A DNA stretch of 64,000 nucleotides from Anastrepha obliqua (GCF_027943255.1 NC_072895.1:72294001-72358000), one strand, 5' to 3'; positions 35,386 to 47,886 are shown, counted from the first letter of the stretch. Notes: generated from the letters alone by a model not told the origin. Numbers and translations: made by a program.

Positions 35386-36165
35386 ACAAAGATTGCCTCA
35401 GGAATACAAGAGAAATATCAGAGAAGCTAAGACAGAAGCTTGGAAAGATTTCTGTAGTTCCATTGAATCAACCAAAAATACGGTTAGGCTAGGTAAGCTT
35501 TTATCCAAAGAACACTTCTGTCCTACTTTCTTGAGAAAATACAGCGGGGGATGGACACTTCGTTCCAATTTTTTTGAGAAAAGACAGCGGGGAATGGGCA
35601 AAATTCTCGGCTGACACATTAGACTATGCGATAAATACACAATATTGACAGTGTTCAAATGTCCAAGTTGTCCTCCAATATAATCAATCACATCGTATCT
35701 CAAGATAAAATTTTATGGGCCATGTAAAACTTGGAACCATACAAAGCAGCCAGCCCATATGGGATATTCCCTGACATGCAGTGGAACAATCGAGAAACAA
35801 TGGTTCCGTGGTTGGGCACATTCCAAAAAGCTGGAGGTGGGTTAAAGTGATTTTTATCCCCAAAGCTGGTAGACGCGGCCATGATACAGCGAAAGATTTC
35901 AGAGCCATCTTTTATTCTTAAAACTCCTGAACGATTGCTCGATGCATATTTTAGAGAGAAGATTATGAGTACAACAACTTCAACATCCCAACATGCATAG
36001 CTCAAAGGAAAATCTACAGAGACCGCTCTTCATGTGGTTGTAATTACGATTGAGAGAACGAACATTGTCTGTTATCGTTATTAGTTGTCAACAATATCCT
36101 TTCCAAGTTCGACCGCAAGGGAATTAAGGCAGTGGTGTATGCGGATGACATAGTGATCATAGTTT
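35386..36165 (+). pseudogene. Jockey-like LINE fragment (reverse transcriptase)
   Basis: The first frame has REAKTEAWKDFCSSIESTKN, the conserved linker before the reverse transcriptase in Jockey-group LINEs. Scraps in shifting frames follow: an NLEPYKAASPYGIFP block, IPKAGRRGHDT, FRAIFYS and, near 36130-36165, KAVVYADDIVIIVS, the YADD catalytic box. There are many frameshifts and an internal deletion between the second and fifth RT blocks. The YADD frame runs on into the ORF described next. Confidence 0.7.
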
Positions 36166-36528
36166 CGTTGAAATTGAGATTCGGAGAAAGTTTGTAAGTA
36201 CTTTATTATTCATAGTTTGAAATATACTTATATTTTGCAATTCCAAATTTTAAAATAATTTATAATAATTTCAAGATGTGCTTCTTCTTTATATTGCAGC
36301 GCACCAAGGATAGAGCGAAGATCCATCCGAGAGCGGCTTAAAAACCAAATCGTAAAAATTTATTCTTTGTTTGAACAAAAAATCAATGCGGGCATCTCAA
36401 ATTGGGGGCTAAGCGAAGTCGCAAATAAGTCGCAGTCCGATCTCTACTCAGAAAATTTTATTTTTACATATTTATGGGAATCCAATCCGACTGAACAATT
36501 TTCATCAAAAAGCCGTTTAAAATATTAG
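36166..36528 (+). other. Open segment with a strong predicted intron, fused to the LINE frame
   Basis: AAAGTTT|GTAAGTAC at 36193/36194 is a near-consensus donor. CTTCTTCTTTATATTGCAG|C at 36299/36300 is a good acceptor with a pyrimidine tract. Removing the 106-bp intron keeps one frame open from the LINE YADD box through LKLRFGES into a further 75 codons (APRIERRSIRERLKNQIVKI ... FTYLWES), ending in TAG at 36526-36528. The last part vaguely resembles the N-terminal region of some DDE transposases. Function unknown. A chance arrangement is possible. Confidence 0.3.
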
Positions 36529-39500
36529 AAGGCGGGATAAAAAATATATGGTTGTGGACTTCCAAAGACACCCATTTATCATCTTTCGCACACGTAAAAC
36601 ATTGCTTGGATTTGATTTCCCTCCTGGAAACTCCGCGCAAAAATCCTTATACCAGGAAGGTTATTTAGCATCTATGCAATCACAAATGCATAAAACAAAA
36701 AAAGGATACAAATCTATAAGCGCTTAGAACATGTACGAGTACACAAGGACCATTCGGGGATTCACAAAAAAAGTAATTATAATTCTGTTAACGAACTAAG
36801 GCTGGCCGGCTGAGTGCGCATTGAAATATTTTTTAGCCAAAAGGCGCAGTTTAAGTCTATTCCGGTCGTAAGTAAGCAAATCTGGTGTTAAAGTCCCCTT
36901 GGTACTCTTCGTAATTTTTTGTGTTTTATTTATTTAAGTCTATAATTAAAAGAACCCTACAGACTAGATACACACATTTACTTATACTTATTTTAAGCCT
37001 TGAAGTACAAGATATTCTTATAGACTACACAGCTAAAATTAATATAAAAGTAGGTAAATTTTAAAATTAGGGCAAATATTTATTAAATATATGAGCCAAG
37101 AAAAAATACTAGTAATGAAGGTCTTGATTGCGTGAAATGAAACTCTAAAAGCACAAGTTCTAGATATGGGAGCGTTGCTACCGTAACCACTTCTAGAAAA
37201 AGCAATTTCAAAGAATTTCGAATAACGAAGAGTTCTAGAGAAGGGCAGTCAATAGAGCCAGTTATGATGCTAATGACAAATGAGCACGCTTCTGTTCTTA
37301 AGTGTAGGGGGGCTAAATAGTTGGCAACGAGAATTCTAAGAACATAGTAGTAGAGAAAAATTTACTGAGCCAGAGCAAATTGTAGAAGAAAAAATTTAGT
37401 ATCCATGCTAGAAAAAGCGTCATTCAGCAATTTAGAGGAAAGCACTAATACCAACAATTTACGTTAACTGATCAGCATAAAGTTTAAGGACTCATGCACG
37501 AGTTAAAACAAAAATGGTGAATTGTTTGTACTAAAATTAGAATAAATATTGCTGTTGCCTGAAAGCCCACATTTTGCTTGTAAAGGAGCATCGAAAGTCT
37601 AATCAAATTATATGAATTACATTATGTTATTACGTACTATGTATTGTTCCTATAATTACTATGTGTAAATCTTGCTATTGAATAAATCATTTAATGTAAA
37701 GTTAAGTATGGTAACACTTTTACGTTTTGATAGTCAATCAAAATATTTCAGAAACATTAAATGAAGTGTATCAAAACAATATTCAATATTTTTTGTCGCA
37801 CATTTTCTACCTTACCTCATGCTTCAAGTAAAGTTCGACCCACTCTCGTAACTCCCAAGGTCGACTGTAAATAAGAAGGAAACTCCTATGATTGAGCGAA
37901 AATACTATAGATGACAAAATTATAACATAGAAGATAAATAATCAAATTCCTTTTCCAGATAGTGAAATTTCCGTTTCTTCCTTAATCCCATTATGGAACA
38001 GTAGAACCGCGCAGGAATAAAATCAAAGAGTTAAAGCTAGTGAAATGCTGCGAAGAATAGTTATTGCATTTGAGCGCATCCATGTCAGGTTATCCAAGCA
38101 TTTTTTGGGCATTGTAAATTTTCTGAAAATTGGTTCATTTATAGGCTTGAGTATAATAAGAAGTAAACTGAAAAAATGTTACAAAAGAAATTAATAATTT
38201 GGAGATTTCATGTACATAGAAAATTTTGGTGGGGGATATTTTCGGTTCCATTTAGCAGATCACATTTTCTTTTTAATTTTTAGGATTAAATATTATTTCT
38301 AATTCAAATTTATTTAATTTTTTTCCGTTTTCTGTCGTTCATGTGCATTACTTTTCCATTTTTGCTAACGCTTAAAATATGCAAGACATAATTGAAGATG
38401 ATTGGAATATCTGATTGATCGTAACCCCAAATAGTGGAATGCTCTCTTTGAATTGATTGAAATGCTTAGAAAGACACAGAGCATATAAAACAAGAATTAT
38501 TAATAATGCAAATTCACGCTTTATTTAAAAAAAAGATGTACTTATAAATACAGTGGATGATGAGTAGGCTTGCGACTGTTATATGTTCATATATACGTGT
38601 GAGTTCAAAGTTTTACGATAAACTATAAATTTTTTTTTTGAAAACCAATTAAAAGAATTACTTTTAAGTACTTATTTTACATCCCAAGCCAATCTCTAAA
38701 CTCTTCTTCAGTACGTTATTGTATAATTTGGCTTCTGTACTTTTTGCTTCTTTTTTCTAACCTAAAGATGTGCTCCAGCCCTTAACGATCGCACACACAT
38801 TTGTAGTTATGCTAGGTAGGTACGTATATACATGCACCTTTGTTTATGCGCCCGCTACTTGCAACACCAGCCGCTTAAGCTGCGTATACTTTTTAAAGCC
38901 GTAATATTGGTTTCTTGTTGTTGCTTTAGAAAGAGCGCGATGAGTATTCAAATAGACGATAAACATGAAGATTTTGAACTTTGACCTTTTCATGAACCAA
39001 AATCAAAGCAGAAACTATACATACATACATATGTATGTATGTCTCTTGTATTTTGTGCATTTTTATTGTTGTATCGAATTGCACCAAATTATGAGGTAAC
39101 TGAACCAAGTAAGACGAACTAGTTTCAAGTTTATTGGTGGGCGCTTTAAGGTGATTTACAGCATTTATGCCAATAGGGGTTTACAGCCACTTTTGCTTAA
39201 GTGTTTCCAATTTTAAAATTCCTAAATTTTATATCCGAAAGATGTAACGAAGATTTTTTCTTGCGGCTGACACATTTTTTACGAGTAATTGATGTAATTA
39301 AATCCATACACGTTAATAAAAATTAGTAAATTATGGCTCAATAATGTTAGTGGTACATTTACATCAAATTGAAAAATTATACAACTGATATACACCTATT
39401 AGGATGGGTTATTTTCTGCAAAAATCACAGTATGAGCAGAGTTGCTAGAAAAATCAAGTACAACTTTAGTTCTTAAAAAAACCTAAACATGCAAAAAATG

Positions 39501-40139
39501 CAATTAAAATTAATCTTAAGGGGTTTGGTGGTGCTTATTATTATGCTATCTCTACTCTATTCCCATCGAAAGGACCGAAAATAATCATTATTTCAAATGC
39601 TCAATGGAAAAGGAATTAAGACTACCAAACATCATAGGAAATTTTGAATAAACTTATATGTAAATGTGTATGGGCATATATGGTTTTTATGGTATGGTTT
39701 TTATGAATCTTTTACAATTTAGACATTTTTTTGCAATATTTATAAAAGTTAATTTTGAGAATCACATTTCGATTTCCTTGAAAGTTTATTTTATTTTGTT
39801 TTTTTTTTTTAATAATCGACAGTACACATTAACTTACAGACTAGACAAATTTGGCAACTAAATATTAGCATTCAATATAAATTCTATATTAAGCAGCTAA
39901 TTTGACAATTTTAAAAAAATTAAATCTAAAAAAAGGGAAATCAAGCAGGTAGCAATTGGATAACTTATGGTCTCGAATGCGTTAGCAATTTGCACATTAC
40001 AATCAAATTAAGTCTAAATTTTTTGTTTGTTTTTTATTTAAATTGGAAAAATAATGAATTACAATCACAATATCTTAAATTATTCCCCATAAAAAGGGTA
40101 AAAATTGCGAAGACTTATTTATGGAACATTAAGGCTTAT
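36529..40139. other. Long non-coding stretch
   Basis: No domain-bearing frame. Holds the TATG/CATA palindrome listed separately. Confidence 0.45.
39017..39042. repeat. CATA/TATG palindromic microsatellite
   Basis: ACATACATAC joins ATATGTATGTATGT, so the run is self-complementary. Confidence 0.8.
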
Positions 40140-41210
40140 CCACTTAAGTAGAAGGAAGTGAAAGCACTTTCCTTCTCTTTTCAAGAGATATTAGAGATAG
40201 GCGAGAATTAAAGGGTGGAACAGGAGCAGGATGGAAATTACTACCATATAAGTATGTGTTCTTTTGAGCAATCTTCAAATTACTTTTGCCATTCAGAAGT
40301 AAATACCTCCAAAACGACCTGTTTAAAGGCTTCAACAGCTTCTTCGGGCGTGGAAAAACGTTGACCTCGCATTTTATTTTTGATGTTCAGGAAGAAAAAA
40401 AAAACTCATTAGGTGCCGAATCACGGCTTTAATGCGGATTCGATATTTTGAGTGGTTAAACACTTTCTTGTGTGAGTACGTGAAAGCTGTCTTGTTTAAA
40501 GCTATTTCGTCTTCGACGGTTGGCTTTCCTTAATTCTCCAAAAAATGGTTGCACATCACTCAGAATTAACTGCTTTAAATTTCTTGGTGGTACAATTCCA
40601 GAAATAAGCAGATTTTTTAAAAATGCAAGCCAGTTTTTGCTTTCTTTCGCGAACAAATTTTATTGTATTAAGGTCGTCTTGAAACACCCATATTATCAAT
40701 TTTTTTTCAGCTAACATGAATAGATCCAATATTCGTCAACTATTGCGATGCCATAGACGTGCTTTGAACCACCACGGCTGGATTTCTTCAAAATTTTTTT
40801 ACACCAATCGACACGAGGCCTTTTTTTGGGCAATCGTTAAATTATGCGCTATCCAACGAGAACAAATCTTCTTGAACTATATTACATTTATGCTAGTCTT
40901 ATTAATTGGTGCACAGAATCGATTGGTTCTAGCAACACAACCGTTTTTGGACGGCGTTCACGAAATTCATCCTGTAAGGATCGACGGCTAGTGGCTACGT
41001 CAAAAATCGTAGCAAACTGAGCAATGCACCCCTGTCTCGAAGATCGTAATAAATCATAGTACGAACATTTTCACGAGTTAATTTGGGCGAAATGAACTCA
41101 CTAAGAAAAGAGCAAATAAAGCTAGCAAGTGAAAACTTTAATTGCAAACTTGTGCTAAGAAATACCAAATTTTTCAACAGTAACATCGAACTGCAGCTCA
41201 TCACACATAA
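40140..41210 (-). mobile_element. Decayed mariner element, mauritiana-like transposase
   Basis: Minus-strand transposase scraps run in the correct order from about 41130 to 40240 (next entry). I did not identify inverted termini, so the outer limits are approximate. Confidence 0.65.
40240..41130 (-). pseudogene. mariner transposase pseudogene (mauritiana-like)
   Basis: In order: LTRENVRTMIYYDLRDRG (N-terminal block), RPKTVVLLEPIDSVHQLI (GRP-type hinge), KICSRWIAHNLTIAQKK (linker before the catalytic core), LRKANRRRRNSFKQDS (the stretch that normally precedes the second-Asp HHDN block, itself mutated), SAPNEFFFFLNIKNKMRGQR (third-Asp block, reading N in place of D) and EEAVEAFKQVVLEVFTSEWQ. 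At least four frameshifts or stops. Inactive. Confidence 0.7.
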
Positions 41211-44200
41211 TATTGCAAAGCGACCCTGTTAAATGGCAGCGCTCGTACTACTCAATTTTTTTTTTTTTTCAAATAAACATTTCTGCTCTATTCTCTTCAA
41301 ATTTTTGTATGAACCCAGCCTAACTCTCCATAACTGTTTCCAATGATTGATACTTGAGTTCGTTACCAAAGTTCAATTACGTCACTGTAAAATTAAACCT
41401 TCTCAAAATTCCACATCACTCTGCGCAATCTTGTAGTTTTCTATTCTATTTTTAAACAATTCAAGTATATAAATGTAAATGGTGCAATAGCTACAAGAAT
41501 ATATGAAGCAAAGGTTAATCATCACCGAGTTTCCAACCCGTCACTGATTTTCGTACCTCAAGAACAAGAGACAAGTAAGGCTCTCTCTTCTGATGTCGGA
41601 AACAATTGGCATTAACTGGTTATATCACGGAGATTTGTCTCGGTGTTTTTGGCTCCACATTCAGATATGCGAAACATTTCACATTTTAAATATGCGAAAC
41701 TTGGTTTTTAATTCAAAACCAGTGCATTCGTTGGCACAACAAAATTTTTGTCCGCATTAATGTCTTTTTGTCGCAATGGAACGCTAACACTTATTTCATT
41801 ACTTCTTAAAAATATATAATTTGGTTAACTACTTATAGATTTGTTGATCAAAATTTCCCTAATATTCCGCTACAGCGAATTTAGAAGTTAATTAAACTCA
41901 TACCTGCAACTTTTCGAAACTTGTTAATATATTTTTCTTTAACAATTTCATTACGTTTCAAAAAGATCTATGAATCTACCTATTCCTCTTAAGTGTTCCC
42001 AAACATGTAATAAATCGTATCATAAATTCGCGCTGTATTCGATCTTACATACCTGAAGTCAGTGCTTTCAATGTTTTTTGCCTAACGTGTTTTTTAAATT
42101 TAACATTTGATCTGCCACTGCTCACCATTTTCATTGTAAAATAGTTGATCACTCGGGTTTGCACTGCTACTGCCGCAATTCCACTAAACTTACCGGCTTT
42201 TTTCGCTGAAAGCAGAATTGGCTTGCATGTAGTTGAAAGCAAAATGAGATAGTAATTGGGTTATGTACGTGTAACAGATATATTTTCTTATAAGACAGAT
42301 AAAATCGTGTCTATGTATGTTTGGGATTCAACTTTTTAAAAGAAAATTTAATCCACTAGTATTTTGCAGAATCTGCTGAACTTAAATTAAATTCGCAATT
42401 CATAGTTGCTTGATATGTTTCACTACGAAATGTTTACTTATACATAATATAACATAGGGCGGTAAAAAAGCAGCTGCCTTAATGTACATAATTACCTTAA
42501 TAATCGAATTCGCACACTTCAGCTGGTACAACTGCCCCATCATTTCGCTTCGACTCATCTGCAAGGCAATTAACAAAGTTAGTTCAACGTCACGCGAATA
42601 TACCGGACTTGTGCCTTCTAAAATACTCTTTTTTCACTATTTTGCATGTTCTATCATTTACATATCGATGCAGTACAGTATTCATTCATACATATGTTGT
42701 TGCAATGTGTGGGAAATATTGCCCGACCTGAAGTTGACTGACAGTACTTCACAAACTAATACCTGACAACATTTTTATGAGGGTACTGCTTGTTTTTGTT
42801 AAATTTTTTGTTGTTGCTTGTAAATTAAAATTTATTTCAAATACCTTGAAGGCATTTTGAAAAACTTGCACACACAGAAATATTTGTTGTGCATCTAATT
42901 GCTAATGATAGTTTTTATAAATATTTGATTTATTACTCAAAGAAGATGATACACTTAAAAGCTACAACTATTTTATTTACTTTCAAGATCTTTTATAAAA
43001 TATATAATTGGTGATTACATTGAAAGTTAACTTAAGATCTAGGTAAAATTAAAGTACCATATACTAGACTGATACAGTGTGTTGTTTTTTAGTGACTGAA
43101 AAATTTAGCCGCTTATGAGAAAAGTATAGAAAAAGTGAGTAATAATTCGTGGCAGAAATTTAACAAATATAGACTTACATACAATAAAAAGGATTTTCAT
43201 TATGGGTAAATATGAGAATCTAAAAATCAAATGTTAGATAGATGTAGAAAGTTAAAAGTTCTAGCTTTGCGATTTTTCCCTTAATTTCAATATGTTGGAG
43301 GGGTTTTTGAATATCAGTTAGCAACTTAAGGCCTCTGAAGTCGATGTGAGAGAGAAAAAACTTTTAGTTTTCTTATAGCTAAATGAGCCTCCTTATAAAA
43401 AGTTAAGTTCTCGTTAACCTCATTTCAGAATAGTTGGTTAGGGAATATTGGGAAACAATTAGCACTCGAATATTGCCATTTTCAACTTAGATTTGGGTAT
43501 GAACTAGATTAATAACTTTGAAGAACTGAGCAACTGTTGATAGTGGAAGCTCATTCTCTGCGAATGAATTGAAGTAAGCACTGTAAACTGGCCGCCTATG
43601 AGGGAGCTGAAAAGCTTTTGGTGGGGAGAAAAAGTGTACGAGTACTGTTATAGGAGGGTGGACCGCTAAAGAGAGAAAAAATAAAAAAAAACGGTTCTGA
43701 ACATATTGTCACATGTTGCACTCAACAGATCTCTTATAGTTCACATTTCTTTATCACATAAAAAGATTTCGATTTTGGGACTTTCGTGGTAGACGTTTCC
43801 CCATCACCTTCTACTATTTACAAAACAAATTGAAGACTTCTCTACCTCTACACGACTTACGATCAGTAAAACAATACTCGTAGTGGAAGGAAATAAGGCA
43901 ATATTTCTAGACTGGCCTTAGAGTTACATGAGTAATCGCGTTAATACTGCTTTGATTGAAAAAAATCGACCCGAAAAAATTATTTTACTCCGAAGAACAA
44001 AACCAAATGAAAACCAAAACTATATGGCTGACTAATCAACACAGCAACTATAAAAATTACTCGCACTAATCTATTCAAAAGATAGTCTAGTGTCATATAG
44101 TCAGTTGTCTCATTTGGGTGACCGGAACGGCAACACGTTTGCAGTGAAATTGAAGAAACCAGTGAATGATTTCAATCGATGTTGAAAGTCACTTAAAATG

Positions 44201-44298
44201 AGTAGTCCTTCCAAGCTCTTATTTGGCTTACGTGATGTCTTCGCAAATGCTCGTAGGTGTCTGTATCAAACGGTTTTCCTAACAAAACTATTTCACTT
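41211..44298. other. Long non-coding stretch with one weak exon candidate
   Basis: On the minus strand, 42053-42134 reads MKMVSSGRSNVKFKKHVRQK... and ends at TTCAG|GTATGTAAG, a strong donor; no partner exon is convincing. The plus-strand frame at 42482-42766 has no features. The rest is A+T-rich. Confidence 0.35.
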
Positions 44299-44429
44299 AT
44301 GCCCGGTTTCACCAATCAATTTTAAAATTTATTGGGGGTATTAGAATTTAAAGTTTTACAATACGAAAATTCGCTTTTTTAAATTTTAAATTTCTAATAA
44401 ATTGAACACCGACTGGTAAAACCAGGCAT
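44299..44429. mobile_element. Short MITE with 19-bp inverted termini
   Basis: ATGCCCGGTTTCACCAATC (44299-44317) is the inverted partner of 44411-44429 with three mismatches. TTA occurs just at both edges, compatible with a 3-bp target duplication. 131 bp, no coding capacity. Confidence 0.65.
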
Positions 44430-44450
44430 TAAAAAATAAAAAAACAAATC

Positions 44451-44754
44451 ATTGGCGCGTCCCCTTCTGTTAGGTGTTTAGCCGAACTCCTCCTCCTATT
44501 TGTGGCGTGCGTCTTGAAGTTGTTCCACAAATGGAGAGACCTACAGTTTTAAGCCGACTCCGAACATCAAATGGTTTTTTATGAGGAGCTTTTTCATGGC
44601 AGAAATACATTCGGCGGTTTGCCATTTCCTGCCAAGGGGCGTCCACTATTAGAAAAAACTTTTTTGTTCAGTTTGGTGTTTCACGCACGGATATTCGAAC
44701 GTACGCAGTCCCGAATAGTAGTGACACACTAACCCATTCGGCTACGGCGGCCGC
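44451..44754 (-). repeat. Full-length SINE copy
   Basis: Complete minus-strand member: tail ATTGGCGCG, GTTAGGTGTTTAGCCGAAC, TTGTTCCACAAATGGAGAG, GAGGAGCTTTTTCATGGC, TTTGGTGTTTCACGC, degenerate box B, then CATTCGGCTACGGCGGCCGC. 304 bp, the best minus-strand reference for the family. It lies 21 bp from the MITE at 44299-44429. Confidence 0.85.
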
Positions 44755-44804
44755 AGGGTAATATTATTCGAAAACTTTGGGTGCATTATTTTCAAAAATG
44801 CTTC

Positions 44805-45380
44805 TTAACCCTTAACTGGTATCGTGGGGGCCGCGCAGACCCCACGCGTTTTATTTTTTTGAATTTCTTAAAAACTACGCATAGTACGCGGCTGCCATTT
44901 TGAGTAATCTCATTACGTCGCGACACGCGGCGGGTGTCGGACGTTCGGCGCTGAAGCTTTTACCAGAGCGGAGCTACGTACGTTTCGGGGGCCGTGCGGA
45001 CCCCACTATACCCCCACTAAACGTTGAAATACTTATGTTTTAGTTTATTTTTTCAAAGTTGATTTTATAAGAAATAAGAAAACATACATATGTTAGCTAA
45101 AGACTTTCGAAATAATAGTTTTTTTTATTTTTATAGTGGTAAGAAAAAAATACCAAAAAATTGTCCAAATTTTGTGATCTCTTGTAGTAAATAAGTTAAA
45201 AGAAGTATATGAATAAAAACTTATTAATTTCATAAAACAAGCTTGTTATTTGTCCTATCAAAATAATTCTTGAAAAAATTGTAGACATTTGTCTCCTAGA
45301 ATCTAATTTTAATTGGGGGCCGCGCGGCCCCCACGATACTAGTTTCGTTAGTAAAATTTACGATACCAGTTAAGGGTTAA
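44805..45380. mobile_element. piggyBac-like MITE flanked by TTAA
   Basis: TTAA at 44805-44808 and 45377-45380, with perfect 17-bp inverted termini CCCTTAACTGGTATCGT (44809-44825) and 45360-45376. Inside are G+C-rich islands: GGGGGCCGCGCAGACCCC next to the left end, GGGGGCCGTGCGGACCCC near 44990, and the palindrome GGGGGCCGCGCGGCCCCC near 45320. There is no transposase ORF. The TTAA target with TTAACCC-type ends is characteristic of the piggyBac superfamily. Confidence 0.85.
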
Positions 45381-45810
45381 AAATCAAAACTTCTATATTT
45401 CCAAGAATTTATTGATACGCCCTCGTATAAGTGATCTTATTTTAAGTTAATGATTGGAAAAAATTGTGCAAAGGATAACTATGTTTATAAACTTAGCCTA
45501 ATTTAATTAGCAGCTGTAAATAATATGAGCTCAGGTACCACTTCAATAAAAACTTTTTATTTTTCCTATAGAAGTACATATTTACTTATGATCCCTTCCT
45601 TCCCTTTATGTTGTCTCAAACAGTGCTGTAAGTTTTCTTTTATTAGCTCCTAGAGTACTTTCGCAGCTTTCTCTTTCTAACTTTAGTTCCTTTTAAAGCA
45701 GATGAAAGTCTTACCACGTAAGAGCCGGCACACCAGCTGGTTGTCTAACACTCTGACGATGTATTTGGCAGATAAATTGGAATGATGCAGCGCCTAGTCT
45801 TGTTGGTTAA
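45381..45810. other. Non-coding spacer
   Basis: 45700-45800 is less A+T-rich and may be part of an old LINE, unproven. No gene. Confidence 0.4.
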
Positions 45811-46677
45811 TACAGGGTAGGCCATTTAAAGCGGGCCCATCGGGCAACCCTATAACTTTTGACAGGAACGTCAGATCGACTAATGACATAGCGCGTTGGA
45901 AGCGTCAGTCCAAGACAATTTTTACCATGGAGCAGTACACTCCAAAAGAACGCGCTGAAATAATTCAGCTTTACATCCAAAATAACTTCTCAATTGTGAA
46001 AACTCAACGTGCGTTTAAAAAAAAAAAAAAAGTTAAAAGTGCGCCATCCAAAAGCACTTTACAGCGTTTATACGCAAAATTTATTAACCACGGTAGTCTC
46101 AGCAATACCAGCCACGCATCCAGACAACGTACACGACGTTCTGCTGAAAATATCGAGGCTGTACGAGCCAGTGTTGAGGAGGCTCCGCGAACATCGAGTT
46201 ATCCCAATGTTTATGCCAATCATCGAAGAAACGAAGAAACCACACTTCACGCGCTACAATCGATTTTTTGAAGCCATTGTTCCCTGGAAGGTTGATTTCG
46301 AAAAATGGTGATTTTCCGTGGCCACCGAGATCACCAGATTTGACGCCACCGGACTTTTATTTGTGGGGTTATCTGAAATCCAAGGTATACATCAACAAGC
46401 CAAGGACTCTAACTCAACTTAAAAACAATATCCGACGCGAAATCGCCGCCATACCGGCCGAAATATTGGCCAAAACGATGGAAAACGCCGAAAAAAGGAC
46501 ACATTTGGCCATCAAGGCCAGAGGCAAACATTTGAAGGATATCATTTTCAAAAACTAGCTGGAACAAATCTCCTTGAATCAAAATAAATGATTTTTCATA
46601 TCAACACAAAAAAAAATGTTTTTTTCAATGTTTTTTTTCAGAAACAAATGGGCCCGCTTTAAATGGCCTACCCTGTA
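45811..46677 (+). mobile_element. Tc/mariner-superfamily deletion derivative with perfect 30-bp termini
   Basis: 45811-45840 (TACAGGGTAGGCCATTTAAA...) and 46648-46677 are perfect inverted repeats over 30 bp, including the TA at each edge. 867 bp. The transposase is internally deleted. Confidence 0.9.
45927..46558 (+). pseudogene. Tc/mariner-type transposase with the core deleted
   Basis: ATG at 45927 (ACCATGG) starts MEQYTPKERAEIIQLYIQNN, an N-terminal helix-turn-helix, with KSTLQRLYAKFINHGS following. A poly-A slippage run (KKKKK, 46018-46031) lies in this part. After RASVEEAPRTSS the catalytic middle, with the first and second acidic residues, is missing. The C-terminal part continues in other frames: FPWPPRSPDLTPPDFYLWGY (third acidic block), NIRREIAAIPAEILAKTMEN and a HLKDIIFKN end at 46558. 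Two frame changes. Nonfunctional, but with termini that a related transposase might recognise. Confidence 0.85.
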
Positions 46678-47344
46678 CATAATTAATGTCCTTATTTTTA
46701 TATGGATATTAGCAAGAACTGAAAGGTGGTAATGCTGAGTAATGGTTTGGTCTTCAGGAACCTGGAGAAGTTATAAAAAAATCATCATTGCTTTGCTCTT
46801 GCAATCCATGGACTGGAATTTAGCATTAGGATCATAAGTAAAAAATCACGACTCGTAATCTTTTGCCTTTTTTCCAATAAGCTCGGATTATTTTCATTAG
46901 CAAGAAAAATATCGATACAAAGATTTTTGTGAACTTCTTACTATTTATTTTGGTGCGCATTTGCAATCTTTTGGCTGAACAACAAATAACCCTAATGATA
47001 TCGAGCCCTAACTGCCAAAAGGGCGTAAGTAAGAAAGTGTTCTTCATTGTTTTAGATAAAAATCAAAAATACGCAAAACCTGTAAAAATCAAAGTCATAC
47101 GAAATACCGTTACAAAGTTGTGGTGAAAGCAATTTGGCTTAAGAGTTCAATTATACCCTTTTCGTTAACGGTATTTTGGTTTTTATCAGAAATTTATTGA
47201 AATAAGCAAAAAACCCCAATCAAATAGGTATAAATCAAAGCAAAGCAAAGGTAAATTCATAATTTGTCATTATTTGTCTTTGGATGGATACATTCTTACA
47301 GACTATGTTAAGCTAATGTACAATAGTTTATTAATTATTAGGAA
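46678..47344. other. Non-coding stretch
   Basis: Frames 46832-47047 (-) and 46929-47126 (+) have no recognisable domain. No gene. Confidence 0.4.
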
Positions 47345-47886
47345 AAAAACGATTTAAGATGGTTGACTAAGATGCCATACGGCCATGTAAAATCAGCACC
47401 AGAAGAGTTGAAAAACAAATTTAAATCTGCACATGCCTTAGGAATCGGAGCATTACCTCACCGCGTAGTTGGTTCTCGAGAAGCCAATTTTAAAGGTTTC
47501 GTACAGTCGAAGTTTCTTATTAGGAATATTAAATTGAGTTTTACTTAAAAGGAAAGGACAATCAATAGATCCAGAAATGATACGAATAATAAATGATCAC
47601 GATAGAATAGATCGTCTGCTATCAAGGGGTTTTAAGTCAATCAATAAACATCGAGAGCGGTACGATGGTAAAGGTTCAGAAAAGTTTAAAGATCGGAGCG
47701 CAAAACGAAAAAAAACTTTCTGAATTCTCAATCCGATTAGAGAGACCTATTTGGAACGGTCTCCAAATAGCAGCAGCATACTCTAATGTTGATCTAACAA
47801 AAGCTCAATACAATGCTTTGAGAGTGTGTGGGTTGGTAAATGCAGAACAATTTCGGCGTACGAATGCTAGCGTCGAATATGACCGT

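Noticed and set aside
47363..47870. Plus-strand frames at 47363-47548 and 47665-47991
   Set aside because: They are opposite-strand shadows of the LINE C-terminal region (RSTLEYAAAIWRPFQ...), which reads coherently on the minus strand.
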